Assembly: GCA_022448485.1 (NCBI GenBank)
Contig: JAKUUI010000005.1
Location: forward strand, 1-64,000
DNA length: 64,000 nt
DNA from: SAR324 cluster bacterium
Lineage (GTDB): Bacteria > SAR324 > NAC60-12
Direction of reading: 5' to 3'
Shown: positions 1 to 8,722 of the stretch, piece by piece
Layout of the letters: every line of letters starts with the position of its first letter
Numbering within the stretch: position 1 is the stretch's first letter
The notes under the pieces: model-generated
What the model was told of the DNA's origin: nothing
Database searches by the model: none
What the model saw: only the letters and a program-made list of their open reading frames with translations
Program-made: the position numbers and the translations under genes

Positions 1-97
1 TAGTCTCATTTCTGCATAGATGCTACCCTGATGCCCCCGGTAATTCTTCAGAGTCTGAACCTATACACAATCTCCATTAAATTACATAAATGATTGT

Positions 98-370
98 TCA
101 GCTAACATCCACATTGATAGGCCCAACTGCATCGAAAGTCTTTTCAAGATCCATTGAAGAAGATACTTTTTCTCTGTATGCGTCCAGTTCAGCCTTAAAG
201 TCATCGTAAACTTCTTTACTGGTATAGGTTGCAAAAGAACCATGGTTGTATTCATCAATCGCAAACCATTGAATGGTTGTGCCTTCGGGCATCTTATCGA
301 TTTCTGGTACCATATTCTTCCAATCGATTGGATTCTTGTGCTTCCATGCCGTCATAACAGCGTATGCCAT
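98..370 (-). CDS. hypothetical protein, about 90 aa (start at MAYAVMTAWKHKN)
   Basis: Open frame; the internal ATG gives a compact protein and the upstream part of the longer ORF looks non-coding. Confidence 0.4.
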   Translation of the reverse strand: MAYAVMTAWKHKNPIDWKNMVPEIDKMPEGTTIQWFAIDEYNHGSFATYTSKEVYDDFKAELDAYREKVSSSMDLEKTFDAVGPINVDVS

Positions 371-700
371 TTTAGCTCCTAAACTAGTGTGAAAATTATG
401 AATAAAGTGACGTACCACTCGCCGGCTTTGCCAAGACCCTGATATTTTAGTAGCACTTATGCAGAACCAGCATGATCTACACAACTAATTGGAAAATCGA
501 AAATAGTCAAGAAGAAATTCCAGGAATTAATTGGTCCAAAGTGGGTTGATCCCGGATTGATACTATGGGCAATGGGACTGTTTGCTGAGCAAAATCTTCA
601 CTCCACAACCTACCCCAATTCTTTCTTGTAATGTAAACTAAATGATGATAGTTTGCAGATGTTATCCCACAACTAGAAAATTGAAGTTTGGTTTATCTAA

Positions 701-1540
701 ATGTCCATTACTTTGAATATTAGAAGCCGTATTACCCTCCAAGATGGTAATAGCATGCCTTTGTTTGGACTTGGAGTCTGGGCTGCTCAGTCCGGTAAAG
801 AAACTTATGATACCACTTTGTATGCTTTAAAAACGGGATACAGGCATATTGATACTGCTGAAATGTATGGTAACGAAAAAGATGTTGGTAATGCCGTTAT
901 TGACTCAGGTTTAAATAGAGATGAGATCTTTGTGACAACCAAGTTGTGGGACAGTGGTCTAGGCTATGATCATGCGTTAAAAGCATTTGATGCCAGCTTG
1001 AAAAAGATGAATCTTGAATATGTGGATCTTTACTTGATTCATTGGCCTGAAAAAGGATCTCAGTTAGATATTTGGCGAGCATTAGAGCGAATTAAAAAAG
1101 AAGGACGAAGCCATTCTATCGGTGTAAGTAATTTTGCTCCGAAACACCTAAAAGAGCTGTTAGTCAAAGGCAATGAACGACCGGTCGTAAACCAGATAGA
1201 GATGAGTCCTTTTTTGCAACAGAAAACCATTTCCTCATTTTGCCGAACAGAAAACATTCACCTAACAGGCTATTGTCCGCTTGCAAGAGGGAAAAGGTTT
1301 GACGACCCAAAACTTTGCCGGGTTGCAAAAGGAATGAAAAAAACAGCTGCTCAGGTAATGATTCGCTGGGCATTGCAAAGTGGACATACAGTTATACCGA
1401 AATCTGTACGACCTGAACGAATCAAAGAAAACTCCAATGTGTTTGATTTCAATTTGAATAAGGAACAAATGAAAATTCTTGATGGATTGGAACAAGGCTT
1501 ACGTTTTTGCCCAGATCCTCTTGAAATTCCAAAAAACTAG
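701..1540 (+). CDS. aldo/keto reductase family oxidoreductase
   Basis: AKR motifs: GYRHIDTAEMYGNE, TTKLW, VDLYLIHWP, GVSNF, IPKSVRPERI. Confidence 0.92.
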   Translation: MSITLNIRSRITLQDGNSMPLFGLGVWAAQSGKETYDTTLYALKTGYRHIDTAEMYGNEKDVGNAVIDSGLNRDEIFVTTKLWDSGLGYDHALKAFDASLKKMNLEYVDLYLIHWPEKGSQLDIWRALERIKKEGRSHSIGVSNFAPKHLKELLVKGNERPVVNQIEMSPFLQQKTISSFCRTENIHLTGYCPLARGKRFDDPKLCRVAKGMKKTAAQVMIRWALQSGHTVIPKSVRPERIKENSNVFDFNLNKEQMKILDGLEQGLRFCPDPLEIPKN

Positions 1541-1579
1541 GATGTTATAAATGACAGTTGGACAGTTTCCCATGAAGGT

Positions 1580-1670
1580 CTAATTCTTCACAGTCAGAGA
1601 CCCTCCGAGAAAAATCTTACATTCTTGTAATTCCCCCAAATTCTGGTATATATTGGGTTCTCCTAAAACT
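1580..1670. repeat. direct repeat copy 1 (promoter-like segment upstream of the SBBP lipoprotein gene)
   Basis: CTAATTCTTCACAGTCAGA...ATTCTTGTAA...TATATT...TTCTCCTAAA recurs at 2557-2649. Confidence 0.75.
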
Positions 1671-1707
1671 TAAGGAGTAGTATTTTACTTTTGGCATTGA
1701 GGGATAG

Positions 1708-2493
1708 ATGAAAAATATTATATCCATTTTTCTAATTTCCTGTTTTAGTCTCAGTATCATCTCCTGTGCAAAAAGAGATGGTTCATCAGATACAACAATA
1801 TGGTCTGGGACAAAACAAATTGGGACTTCTACGTCTGATTATGGGACTGGAGTAACGTTGGAATCTTCTGATATTTTCATTGCGTCAGGACAAACCAATA
1901 TAGGATTGGACGGGAACACCAACTCGGGGAGTGATGACATCTTTCTGGTCAAGTACAATTCCTCAGGAACCAAACGGTGGACAGAACAGTTAGGAATCTC
2001 AGATAATGAATCTGGAATATCATTGACAGTCGACTCTTTTGACAACATCTACGTGACTGGATATACCAAAGGAGAACTAGATGGGAACACTAATTCGGGT
2101 AATTATGATATTTTTCTGATCAAGTACAATTCCTCAGGAATCAAACAGTGGACAAAACAGTTAGGGGACTCTGCTGCTAATCATGGAATGGGAATGACGG
2201 TGGACTCTTTTGACAACATCTACGTGACGGGATTTACCAATAGAGTTCTTGACGGGAACATCAATTTAGGTGGTGAAGATATTGTCCTCATGAAGTATAA
2301 TTCCTTTGGAACTAAACAGTGGACAAAACAATTGGGATTATCTGCATCTGATTTTGCGTTGGATGTGACGGTAGACTCTTCTGACAACATCCACGTGATT
2401 GGATTTACCAATAGCAGTTTTGACGAGAACTTCGAACATCTAAGTGATGACATCTTTCTTGTGAAGTACAATTCAGATGGTGTCAAACAATAA
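1708..2493 (+). CDS. SBBP-repeat (beta-propeller-like) lipoprotein, apparently truncated
   Basis: Lipoprotein signal MKNIISIFLISCFSLSIISCAK; repeats DDIFLVKYNSSGTKQWTKQLG...VDSFDNIYVTG; stop falls inside a repeat. Confidence 0.8.
   Translation: MKNIISIFLISCFSLSIISCAKRDGSSDTTIWSGTKQIGTSTSDYGTGVTLESSDIFIASGQTNIGLDGNTNSGSDDIFLVKYNSSGTKRWTEQLGISDNESGISLTVDSFDNIYVTGYTKGELDGNTNSGNYDIFLIKYNSSGIKQWTKQLGDSAANHGMGMTVDSFDNIYVTGFTNRVLDGNINLGGEDIVLMKYNSFGTKQWTKQLGLSASDFALDVTVDSSDNIHVIGFTNSSFDENFEHLSDDIFLVKYNSDGVKQ
1909..2490 (+). repeat. tandem 171-bp (57-aa) SBBP coding repeats, three full units plus a partial
   Basis: Units at 1909-2079, 2080-2250, 2251-2421 and partial 2422-2490 align by eye in protein and DNA. 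Confidence 0.85.
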
Positions 2494-2556
2494 CCTCTTC
2501 AATCACTAATACTCATCGCAAGGTCACTCACATCATCACCCTGTGATTGACCCCCA

Positions 2557-2649
2557 CTAATTCTTCACAGTCAGACACATTCCAAGTAAAATCCTCAATT
2601 CTTGTAAAACACCGCCGAATCGTGGTATATTCTTGATTCTCCTAAACCA
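2557..2649. repeat. direct repeat copy 2 of the promoter-like segment
   Basis: First 19 nt CTAATTCTTCACAGTCAGA identical to 1580-1598; also shares TTCTTGTAA, TATATT and TTCTCCTAAA. Confidence 0.75.
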
Positions 2650-2758
2650 ACCAATTGTTAGTCTTTAAGCTGGCAGTTCCTTGAGGATCCTGCTGGTATT
2701 GTAGCAACACATCAAGTTGGTGAATAATTCAGGATCAGGAATATGTTGAGTGGTATGA

Positions 2759-3622
2759 ATGCCTATTTTAGATAGTGAAAAACGTAAATTGTTTCAGGAA
2801 CAGGGCTTTATTCTTCTTGAAAATGCTATAGACAGCCAACTATTGAAAGGCCTGCAAAGAGATTTCAATGGGTGGGTAAAGGACAGCATTAATCACTCAA
2901 AGCCATATGGAAAAATGCTAGATGGTCGTCCTCGATTCGATCTTGACTCTGGCCACAGGCAGGAACGACCAGCACTTCGTCGCGTAGCTTCACCGACAGA
3001 AATATCATCCATTTGCTTAAGTGTCGTTTGCTCAAGTTATGCTACTCAAGCAGTGGTGGAACTGATTGGCCCCGATGTTCGTTTTCATCATTCTAAGTTT
3101 AATTCCAAAATGCCTGGTTCAGAAACTGTGGTTAAGTGGCACCAGGACTTCACATTTGACCCATGCAGTAATGATGACAGTATTACTATTATAGTGTTTG
3201 TTGACAATGTGACCGAAACTAACGGGGTAATTATGCTAAGTCCCGGTTCGCACAAGGGACCATTATATTCCCTTTGGCAAGATACGGTTTTTACAGGTGC
3301 GCTTAATGAAGATATAGCATCAGAGATGGAAAAGACAGCGGTACCTTGTGTAGGCAAAGCCGGTGATGTCTGTTTAATGCACTCTCGTGTTGCCCATGCA
3401 TCGAAGCTTAATCAAACCAATCAACCCCGCACACTGTTTATCTATAATCTCATTGCAGCTGACGCCATTCCACTGGTTCCCAATGCTGTTCCCAGCAAAC
3501 ACGCAGGAATGCTGGTTAGTGGGAAGGAGCCTGGACGAATAAGAACCACATCATTCGATATTGAAATGCCTGAAATACCAAAAGATGCTTCATTTTTCAA
3601 TCAACAGGCTCAAGCAAAATGA
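2759..3622 (+). CDS. phytanoyl-CoA dioxygenase (PhyH) family protein
   Basis: Fe(II)/2OG motif KWHQDFTFD, LSPGSHK, distal H in MHSRVAHAS. Confidence 0.87.
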   Translation: MPILDSEKRKLFQEQGFILLENAIDSQLLKGLQRDFNGWVKDSINHSKPYGKMLDGRPRFDLDSGHRQERPALRRVASPTEISSICLSVVCSSYATQAVVELIGPDVRFHHSKFNSKMPGSETVVKWHQDFTFDPCSNDDSITIIVFVDNVTETNGVIMLSPGSHKGPLYSLWQDTVFTGALNEDIASEMEKTAVPCVGKAGDVCLMHSRVAHASKLNQTNQPRTLFIYNLIAADAIPLVPNAVPSKHAGMLVSGKEPGRIRTTSFDIEMPEIPKDASFFNQQAQAK

Positions 3623-4113
3623 AAGTAGAAATCACATAATTCTTTTAAAATTTACAACCAGAGGAAATGCATGCGAATAAGCAATGGAATATTAACTTAA
3701 TATTACATAATAAAAGATTTAGACAATCAGCCCACCTAAGCCGAGCATTTGGGAGTATTAAAGTGTGGTATATTTGATCAACAAATTTGCATTACCAGCA
3801 TTACCAAGTGATAACAGCCGAATGTGGCTGACTCTCACTGGTGGACATCCAGGAGACCTGACAGTTGACTGTTTACTATATTTTTCTGCTTCTTCGACAA
3901 ATTATGCAACCGCCCTTCCAGAGTGGAGCTTTCTTTCTGAACTAATAATTCTAGCTGCTTAGGATCGTATTCTGTGCCTGCCTTTCCATTTTTTTTGTTA
4001 ACAATTAAGGGTCATATTCAAGCCCCGGTTCAATTGCAGAACAGGGCTTAGCCCTTAAGCTGAATTCAGATCTGCTTAAAGATTAACTTCTTAATATTTT
4101 AATACCTATTCAC

Positions 4114-4419
4114 CTACCAAAGGTACATCTCAGGAGACATCTCACTTTCATCCTTCAGTTCCCTCTGCATTCGAAATAGTGACCGCACATCATTACGGTT
4201 ATTAATTCTCTGGTTTAAGTCTTTCAGATTCTCTATTGCCTTATTTGCCTCGTCACTAAATTGATCTGAGACTTTTGGGGGGATTTTTCTGTTGAGGTAC
4301 TTGATGTCAGTAAGGATTTCAACTTCAAGCCATAAAGCATTTAGCTCTTCTTCGCCTGTTTTTGTGTCTTTCACAATTAAGTAAAGATAAACAGAACCAC
4401 AAAGATTACAGTTTGTCAA
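4114..4419 (-). CDS. hypothetical protein (TTG start, overlaps the upstream ORF by 4 bp)
   Basis: Helix-rich acidic ORF directly after 4416-4646. Confidence 0.4.
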   Translation of the reverse strand: MTNCNLCGSVYLYLIVKDTKTGEEELNALWLEVEILTDIKYLNRKIPPKVSDQFSDEANKAIENLKDLNQRINNRNDVRSLFRMQRELKDESEMSPEMYLW

Positions 4420-4646
4420 TTGAGCAATTTTGGCGACTCCAAATAATCAACCATTTCATCCAGCGCTTTTGCAAAAACATGAGTTGCATAGTCAACTTTT
4501 GTCTCATCGTCAATTAAACGATTCTCCAAGGAATCCATCAACTCCTGAATAGTTCTACTCACCTGCTTCTCAAATTGACTACTGAGATCTACGCCAACTG
4601 AATTAGTAAAGTTTTCTATTTTTTCCTCTGTTTGTGTCATTATCAA
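4416..4646 (-). CDS. hypothetical protein
   Basis: Short charged helical ORF, ATG start, coupled to the next ORF. Confidence 0.45.
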   Translation of the reverse strand: MIMTQTEEKIENFTNSVGVDLSSQFEKQVSRTIQELMDSLENRLIDDETKVDYATHVFAKALDEMVDYLESPKLLN

Positions 4647-4854
4647 CCTTTATCAAATGCATATTAGAAAAGTTAAACTGTAAGCCAATGTATCTCAAAG
4701 ACAGAGATCTCTAAAGATTTGCAATAGACCATGGCTCCGGGTGTTAAATTTGCTTGGAGTATGAAGAGAATCTGTACACGCTCTTCAATCTGCTCTATAC
4801 ATCGGCAGTTAAGGGGGAAAACTTGAATGAATAACGAAAGACAAAAAACTTTTC

Positions 4855-5277
4855 ATGTCCATCAAACTAATTCATTTCAAAGAAAGAGTCGAGAAAACCA
4901 TAAATCCCATTTTTTCTTTCCGCAAACCGGCAAGTATTATTTTGTTTTTATGGATTGGAATAAGTTCTGTTGAGGCCCAGGAATACGCAACAGATCGATT
5001 GTTCATGAAGGAGTTCAGCAAGACAAAGTGCCGTACTGCTGCAGAAGCTAAGATCAACAGATTGAAAAACAAGCGTCCATCGACTCTTGAACAGGAATCT
5101 TTATTAAATCGAAATGTTTGGTCAAAATTACGGACACAACTCCCCCTCAGTCCGGGAGAAAAGAGACACCTCAGAAAGCTCAAACAAAGAGGAGTGTCCA
5201 AAAATAAACTGAGTTCAAAAGACATCTGGGCCAAGAAAGCTGCAAAATTTAGAGCGCTTCGACTAAGATGCAAATAA
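4855..5277 (+). CDS. hypothetical basic protein with probable signal peptide
   Basis: Hydrophobic segment SIILFLWIGISSVEAQE followed by a Lys/Arg-rich region. Confidence 0.5.
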   Translation: MSIKLIHFKERVEKTINPIFSFRKPASIILFLWIGISSVEAQEYATDRLFMKEFSKTKCRTAAEAKINRLKNKRPSTLEQESLLNRNVWSKLRTQLPLSPGEKRHLRKLKQRGVSKNKLSSKDIWAKKAAKFRALRLRCK

Positions 5278-5429
5278 ACATCTTTTGTTGATCTGACTTG
5301 CTTTTCCCTCCATTTCTCTTGAGAATGTTGAGTTGTTAATTGTCGTATCATCATATCCTGATACGAATATCAATTTTCTTCATTTTTCACACATCTATTC
5401 ACCTTTACATATTTTTTCAGGATTAGTTT

Positions 5430-7907
5430 ATGGCATTACAAACGCCATTGAGTTGGTTGCAGGATTTTGTTGAATTGAGCATGGCGCCAACTGAACTGGC
5501 TGAACGTTTGACCACAGCCGGACTTGAAGTTGAAACAATTGAAAAAATTGGTGAAAACTGGGGGGAATACTGTGTTGTGGGACAGATCAGTGAGATTCGT
5601 AAACATCCAAAAGCTGATGCATTAAACTTAGTGGATGTGGAATTTGGTGCTGACAAACCAATTACAATTGTAACAGGCGCGCCAAACATCAGGGAAATGG
5701 AAAAGACATTTCCGGATTCTGTTCCAAAAGTTGCTCTGGCCCTTTCAGGTGCAATGCTGATTGATGCCCATCACGAAGATCAACCACTGAAAAAACTCAA
5801 ACCTGCCAAAATTCGCGGTATTGCTTCTGAAGGAATGCTCTGTTCCGAGTTGGAATTAGGACTCAGTGAAGAGCATGTGGGTATTTTCATTCTTCCTGAG
5901 GATGCTCCAGTTGGCACTTTGTTGCAAGACTATATAGGTGACAACACACTGCATTTCGATATAAAAGGCGGATTCAGTCATCTTCTTTCGATGCTCGGAA
6001 TAGCTCGCGAAATTTCAGCACTGACCGGACAGAAATTAGACAAAAGCGTGCTGCCCGATGTTTCAAAAATAGAAGTCTTGGAGCAGCCGCCATTTGTCGA
6101 ATTGGAAATAAAAGACCCAGATATTTGTCCACGTTATACTGCCTTGTTAATCCGGAATGTTAAAATCGGTCCCTCGCCGTTTTGGATGCAGCAACGATTA
6201 CAACGAATTGGAATGCGTCCCATAAACAACATTGTAGACATCACCAACTACGTTATGCTGGAACTGGGTCAACCGCTACACGCTTTTGATTACGATAAGC
6301 TGATTGAGAGGGCAAATGGGGAAACTCCAAAAATCATCGTGCGCCGTGCCAATAAAGGTGAAACACTACTGACCCTCGACGACGTTGAGAGAAAATTGGA
6401 CACTGATATGCTGATGATCACCGACAAAGCAGGACTGATCGCAATTGGCGGAGTGATGGGCGGCGGTGGTTCAGAGGTTTCTGATACAACAACTAATGTT
6501 TTGCTGGAATCCGCGAATTTTGAATTTCTTAACAACCGGCGTACCTCACAAGTCCTCAAACTACGGACTGAGGCAAGTGAGCGGTTCGGCAAGCAGGTTG
6601 ATCCGGAAGGCACTTTGCAGGCTGCATTGCGAGCTGCACAATTGATGGAAAAACATAGTTCCGGCACACTTGAAAAGATTGCGGGAGACCTCTATCCACA
6701 ACCTAAAGAAACTATCACTCTTGAACTTGATCCGCATTATGTGGAGCGCCTGCTGGGAATAAAACTTTCTATTAAAAAAATTACTGAAATATTGAATTCA
6801 CTGGAATTTGAAGTTTCTGGAAAAAACATCTTAAAAATTAACGTCCCAAGCCACAGGAAGGATGTAAATATTCCTGCGGATCTGGTTGAAGAAATTGTCA
6901 GAGTTTTTGGCTATGAAAATCTGCCAGCAACTCTGCTCGACGACGAACTTCCTCCACAACACAGCAACCGAAAACTGGAAGGAACTGAGCGCGTCCGGGA
7001 TATTCTTGTTAATTCAGGTATGGACGAAATTATTACATATTCCATGATAGATCCAATGGATGAGGCTCGATTGAGTCTGGAAGATGATATTGATATAGAA
7101 AAATTTGTTCCATTGAAAAACCCACTCTCCCAAGAGAGAAGCCATCTGCGCCGTTCGCTTCTGTCAGGCGCCTTACATACAGCCCGCTCAAATTTGCGTT
7201 TTTTAGATAAAGTGGTCACATTTGAGGTTGGCAGTGTGTTCCATCCTCTTAAGGGGAGGAAACTTCCGGATGAACCTCTGAGGCTGTCTTTGTTGGTAAG
7301 CGGGCTCCGGAGCCCTCAATCCTGGATGGAACAAACTGAAGGATACTATGACTTTTTCGACCTTAAAGGTATTTTGGAACATTTTTTCTCAGCCTTACAC
7401 TTTAAAGGTCTTGAATTCAGGAAATCCAGAAAATTGCCGTGCCATCCTGGGCGTTGTGCTCAGATTTTGGTGAATGGGAATGAATTGGGATTTGCAGGAG
7501 AATTACATCCAAAAATCCGTGAAACTTTTGAGTTGCCGGAAAAACCTGTATGCATTGCAGAACTGGATTTGGATTTGATCATCAAGCTGGGAGTTGAAAA
7601 TCACCAGATGGAATTTATTTCAAACTTCACTCCTATTTTTGAGGATTTGGCTTTTGTGATGGATGCAAGTTTCCCAGTCGAGGCTGTTACTCCAGTCATT
7701 CTTCAAACCGGGAAACCTTTACTGCGCAAGGCAACTCTCTTTGATGTGTATGATGGTGAACAGGTGGATGTGGGAAAGCGCAGCTTGGCTTATTCGCTCA
7801 CTTTTCAGGCAACCGACAGAACACTTACCGATAACGAGGTAGGAAAAATCAGGAACAAAATTGTCAAACGCCTGCAGCACGAGTTTCAGGCAACCTTAAG
7901 AACTTGA
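5430..7907 (+). CDS. pheT: phenylalanine--tRNA ligase beta subunit
   Basis: Full-length 825 aa; tRNA-binding domain, B3/B4, B5 and C-terminal FDX-ACB-like domain (TLFDVYDGEQVDVGKRSLAYSLTFQ). Confidence 0.97.
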   Translation: MALQTPLSWLQDFVELSMAPTELAERLTTAGLEVETIEKIGENWGEYCVVGQISEIRKHPKADALNLVDVEFGADKPITIVTGAPNIREMEKTFPDSVPKVALALSGAMLIDAHHEDQPLKKLKPAKIRGIASEGMLCSELELGLSEEHVGIFILPEDAPVGTLLQDYIGDNTLHFDIKGGFSHLLSMLGIAREISALTGQKLDKSVLPDVSKIEVLEQPPFVELEIKDPDICPRYTALLIRNVKIGPSPFWMQQRLQRIGMRPINNIVDITNYVMLELGQPLHAFDYDKLIERANGETPKIIVRRANKGETLLTLDDVERKLDTDMLMITDKAGLIAIGGVMGGGGSEVSDTTTNVLLESANFEFLNNRRTSQVLKLRTEASERFGKQVDPEGTLQAALRAAQLMEKHSSGTLEKIAGDLYPQPKETITLELDPHYVERLLGIKLSIKKITEILNSLEFEVSGKNILKINVPSHRKDVNIPADLVEEIVRVFGYENLPATLLDDELPPQHSNRKLEGTERVRDILVNSGMDEIITYSMIDPMDEARLSLEDDIDIEKFVPLKNPLSQERSHLRRSLLSGALHTARSNLRFLDKVVTFEVGSVFHPLKGRKLPDEPLRLSLLVSGLRSPQSWMEQTEGYYDFFDLKGILEHFFSALHFKGLEFRKSRKLPCHPGRCAQILVNGNELGFAGELHPKIRETFELPEKPVCIAELDLDLIIKLGVENHQMEFISNFTPIFEDLAFVMDASFPVEAVTPVILQTGKPLLRKATLFDVYDGEQVDVGKRSLAYSLTFQATDRTLTDNEVGKIRNKIVKRLQHEFQATLRT

Positions 7908-8283
7908 GGTTTAATGTGGCGAAAGCCTTACTTAATTTGTGGAAAATCTTTGTTTATAGTTTGCATGGATTGAGGGACACAGTGCATCATGAAATGGCTT
8001 TCCGCATCGAATTAGCTGTTGCAGTCATTCTGATACCTGCTGCTTTAATATTACCTGTTTCGCCGATCGTCCAGATTTTGCTGATCAGTGCCGTTTTCCT
8101 GATATTAATTGTTGAATTAGTTAATACTGGGATTGAAGCTGTTGTGAATTGAATTTCAACAGAGCAACATACTCTTTCTGGTCGGGCAAAAGACGCAGGA
8201 AGTGCAGCAGTTTTTATATCATTTGTCAACATGGTCTTCGATGGGTCATAGTTTTGTTTGACATAATTTTGAATTATTCATAG
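7904..8283 (+). pseudogene. dgkA: diacylglycerol kinase (DgkA-like), disrupted by an in-frame TGA and a downstream frameshift
   Basis: ORF 7904-8152 gives ...VELVNTGIEAVVN then TGA; the same frame continues ISTEQHTLSGRAKDAGSAAVFISFVN, then the -1 frame gives LRWVIVLFD, matching the DgkA C-terminus. Confidence 0.82.
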
Positions 8284-8287
8284 ATTT

Positions 8288-8533
8288 GTGCAAATTACTT
8301 TGATTTTTTATGCCGCTCTCGAGGAAGCAATATCCGGGGAACCGATGTTGCTTGAGGTTGCTGAAGGCAGTACAGCAGAGCAGGTAATAGAGCAGCTTTC
8401 ACAAAGATTTCCTCAAGCTGCTCCAATATTAAAAGCAACGCGACTGGCACATGAAGATGAGTACGTTGGGAAACAGACTGTACTCAATGGGGGTGCAGAA
8501 TATTGTTTGATTCCTCCCGTAAGTGGAGGATAA
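8288..8533 (+). CDS. moaD: MoaD/ThiS-family sulfur carrier protein (molybdopterin synthase small subunit-like)
   Basis: Ubiquitin-like 81-aa protein ending in PPVSGG; GTG start. Confidence 0.85.
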   Translation: MQITLIFYAALEEAISGEPMLLEVAEGSTAEQVIEQLSQRFPQAAPILKATRLAHEDEYVGKQTVLNGGAEYCLIPPVSGG

Positions 8534-8550
8534 TTTTACAGTAATCAGAA

Positions 8551-8697
8551 ATGTCACTTTCGTAAAAAGTATTCATGTCTGCAGAGGCGAGAACCCAGAA
8601 ACATGTGAGTAACTGAAAAAATAAATTCCTTCTGTCATATCAGGCCAAGGACAAGCTTTGCGGGAATGACAAACATGTCTGGTATTTTGACTTTTTA
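8551..8697. repeat. intergenic REP/MITE-like element, copy 1
   Basis: TGTCACTTTCG...AACCCAGAAAC...GAGTAACT...GCGGGAATGACAAAC...TATTTTGACTTTTTAC; related to 40251-40357. Confidence 0.65.
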
Positions 8698-8722
8698 CAA
8701 GACAATCAGTAATCATTGACCG

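Noticed and set aside
3765-3962. 65-aa plus-strand ORF in a gene-poor gap
   Set aside because: No recognisable features; the opposite strand also shows a short open stretch (GTEYDPKQLELLVQKESSTLEGRLHNLSKKQKN), so the region is ambiguous and possibly decayed.
4872-5354. 160-aa minus-strand ORF opposite the basic secreted protein
   Set aside because: Low-complexity Ser/Leu/Phe/Arg composition typical of antisense translation; the plus-strand ORF has a signal peptide.
7904-8283. UGA recoding (UGA as Arg/Trp or readthrough) to explain the dgkA stop
   Set aside because: pheT and other intact genes here end in TGA, and dgkA also needs a frameshift; decay or sequencing error is simpler.
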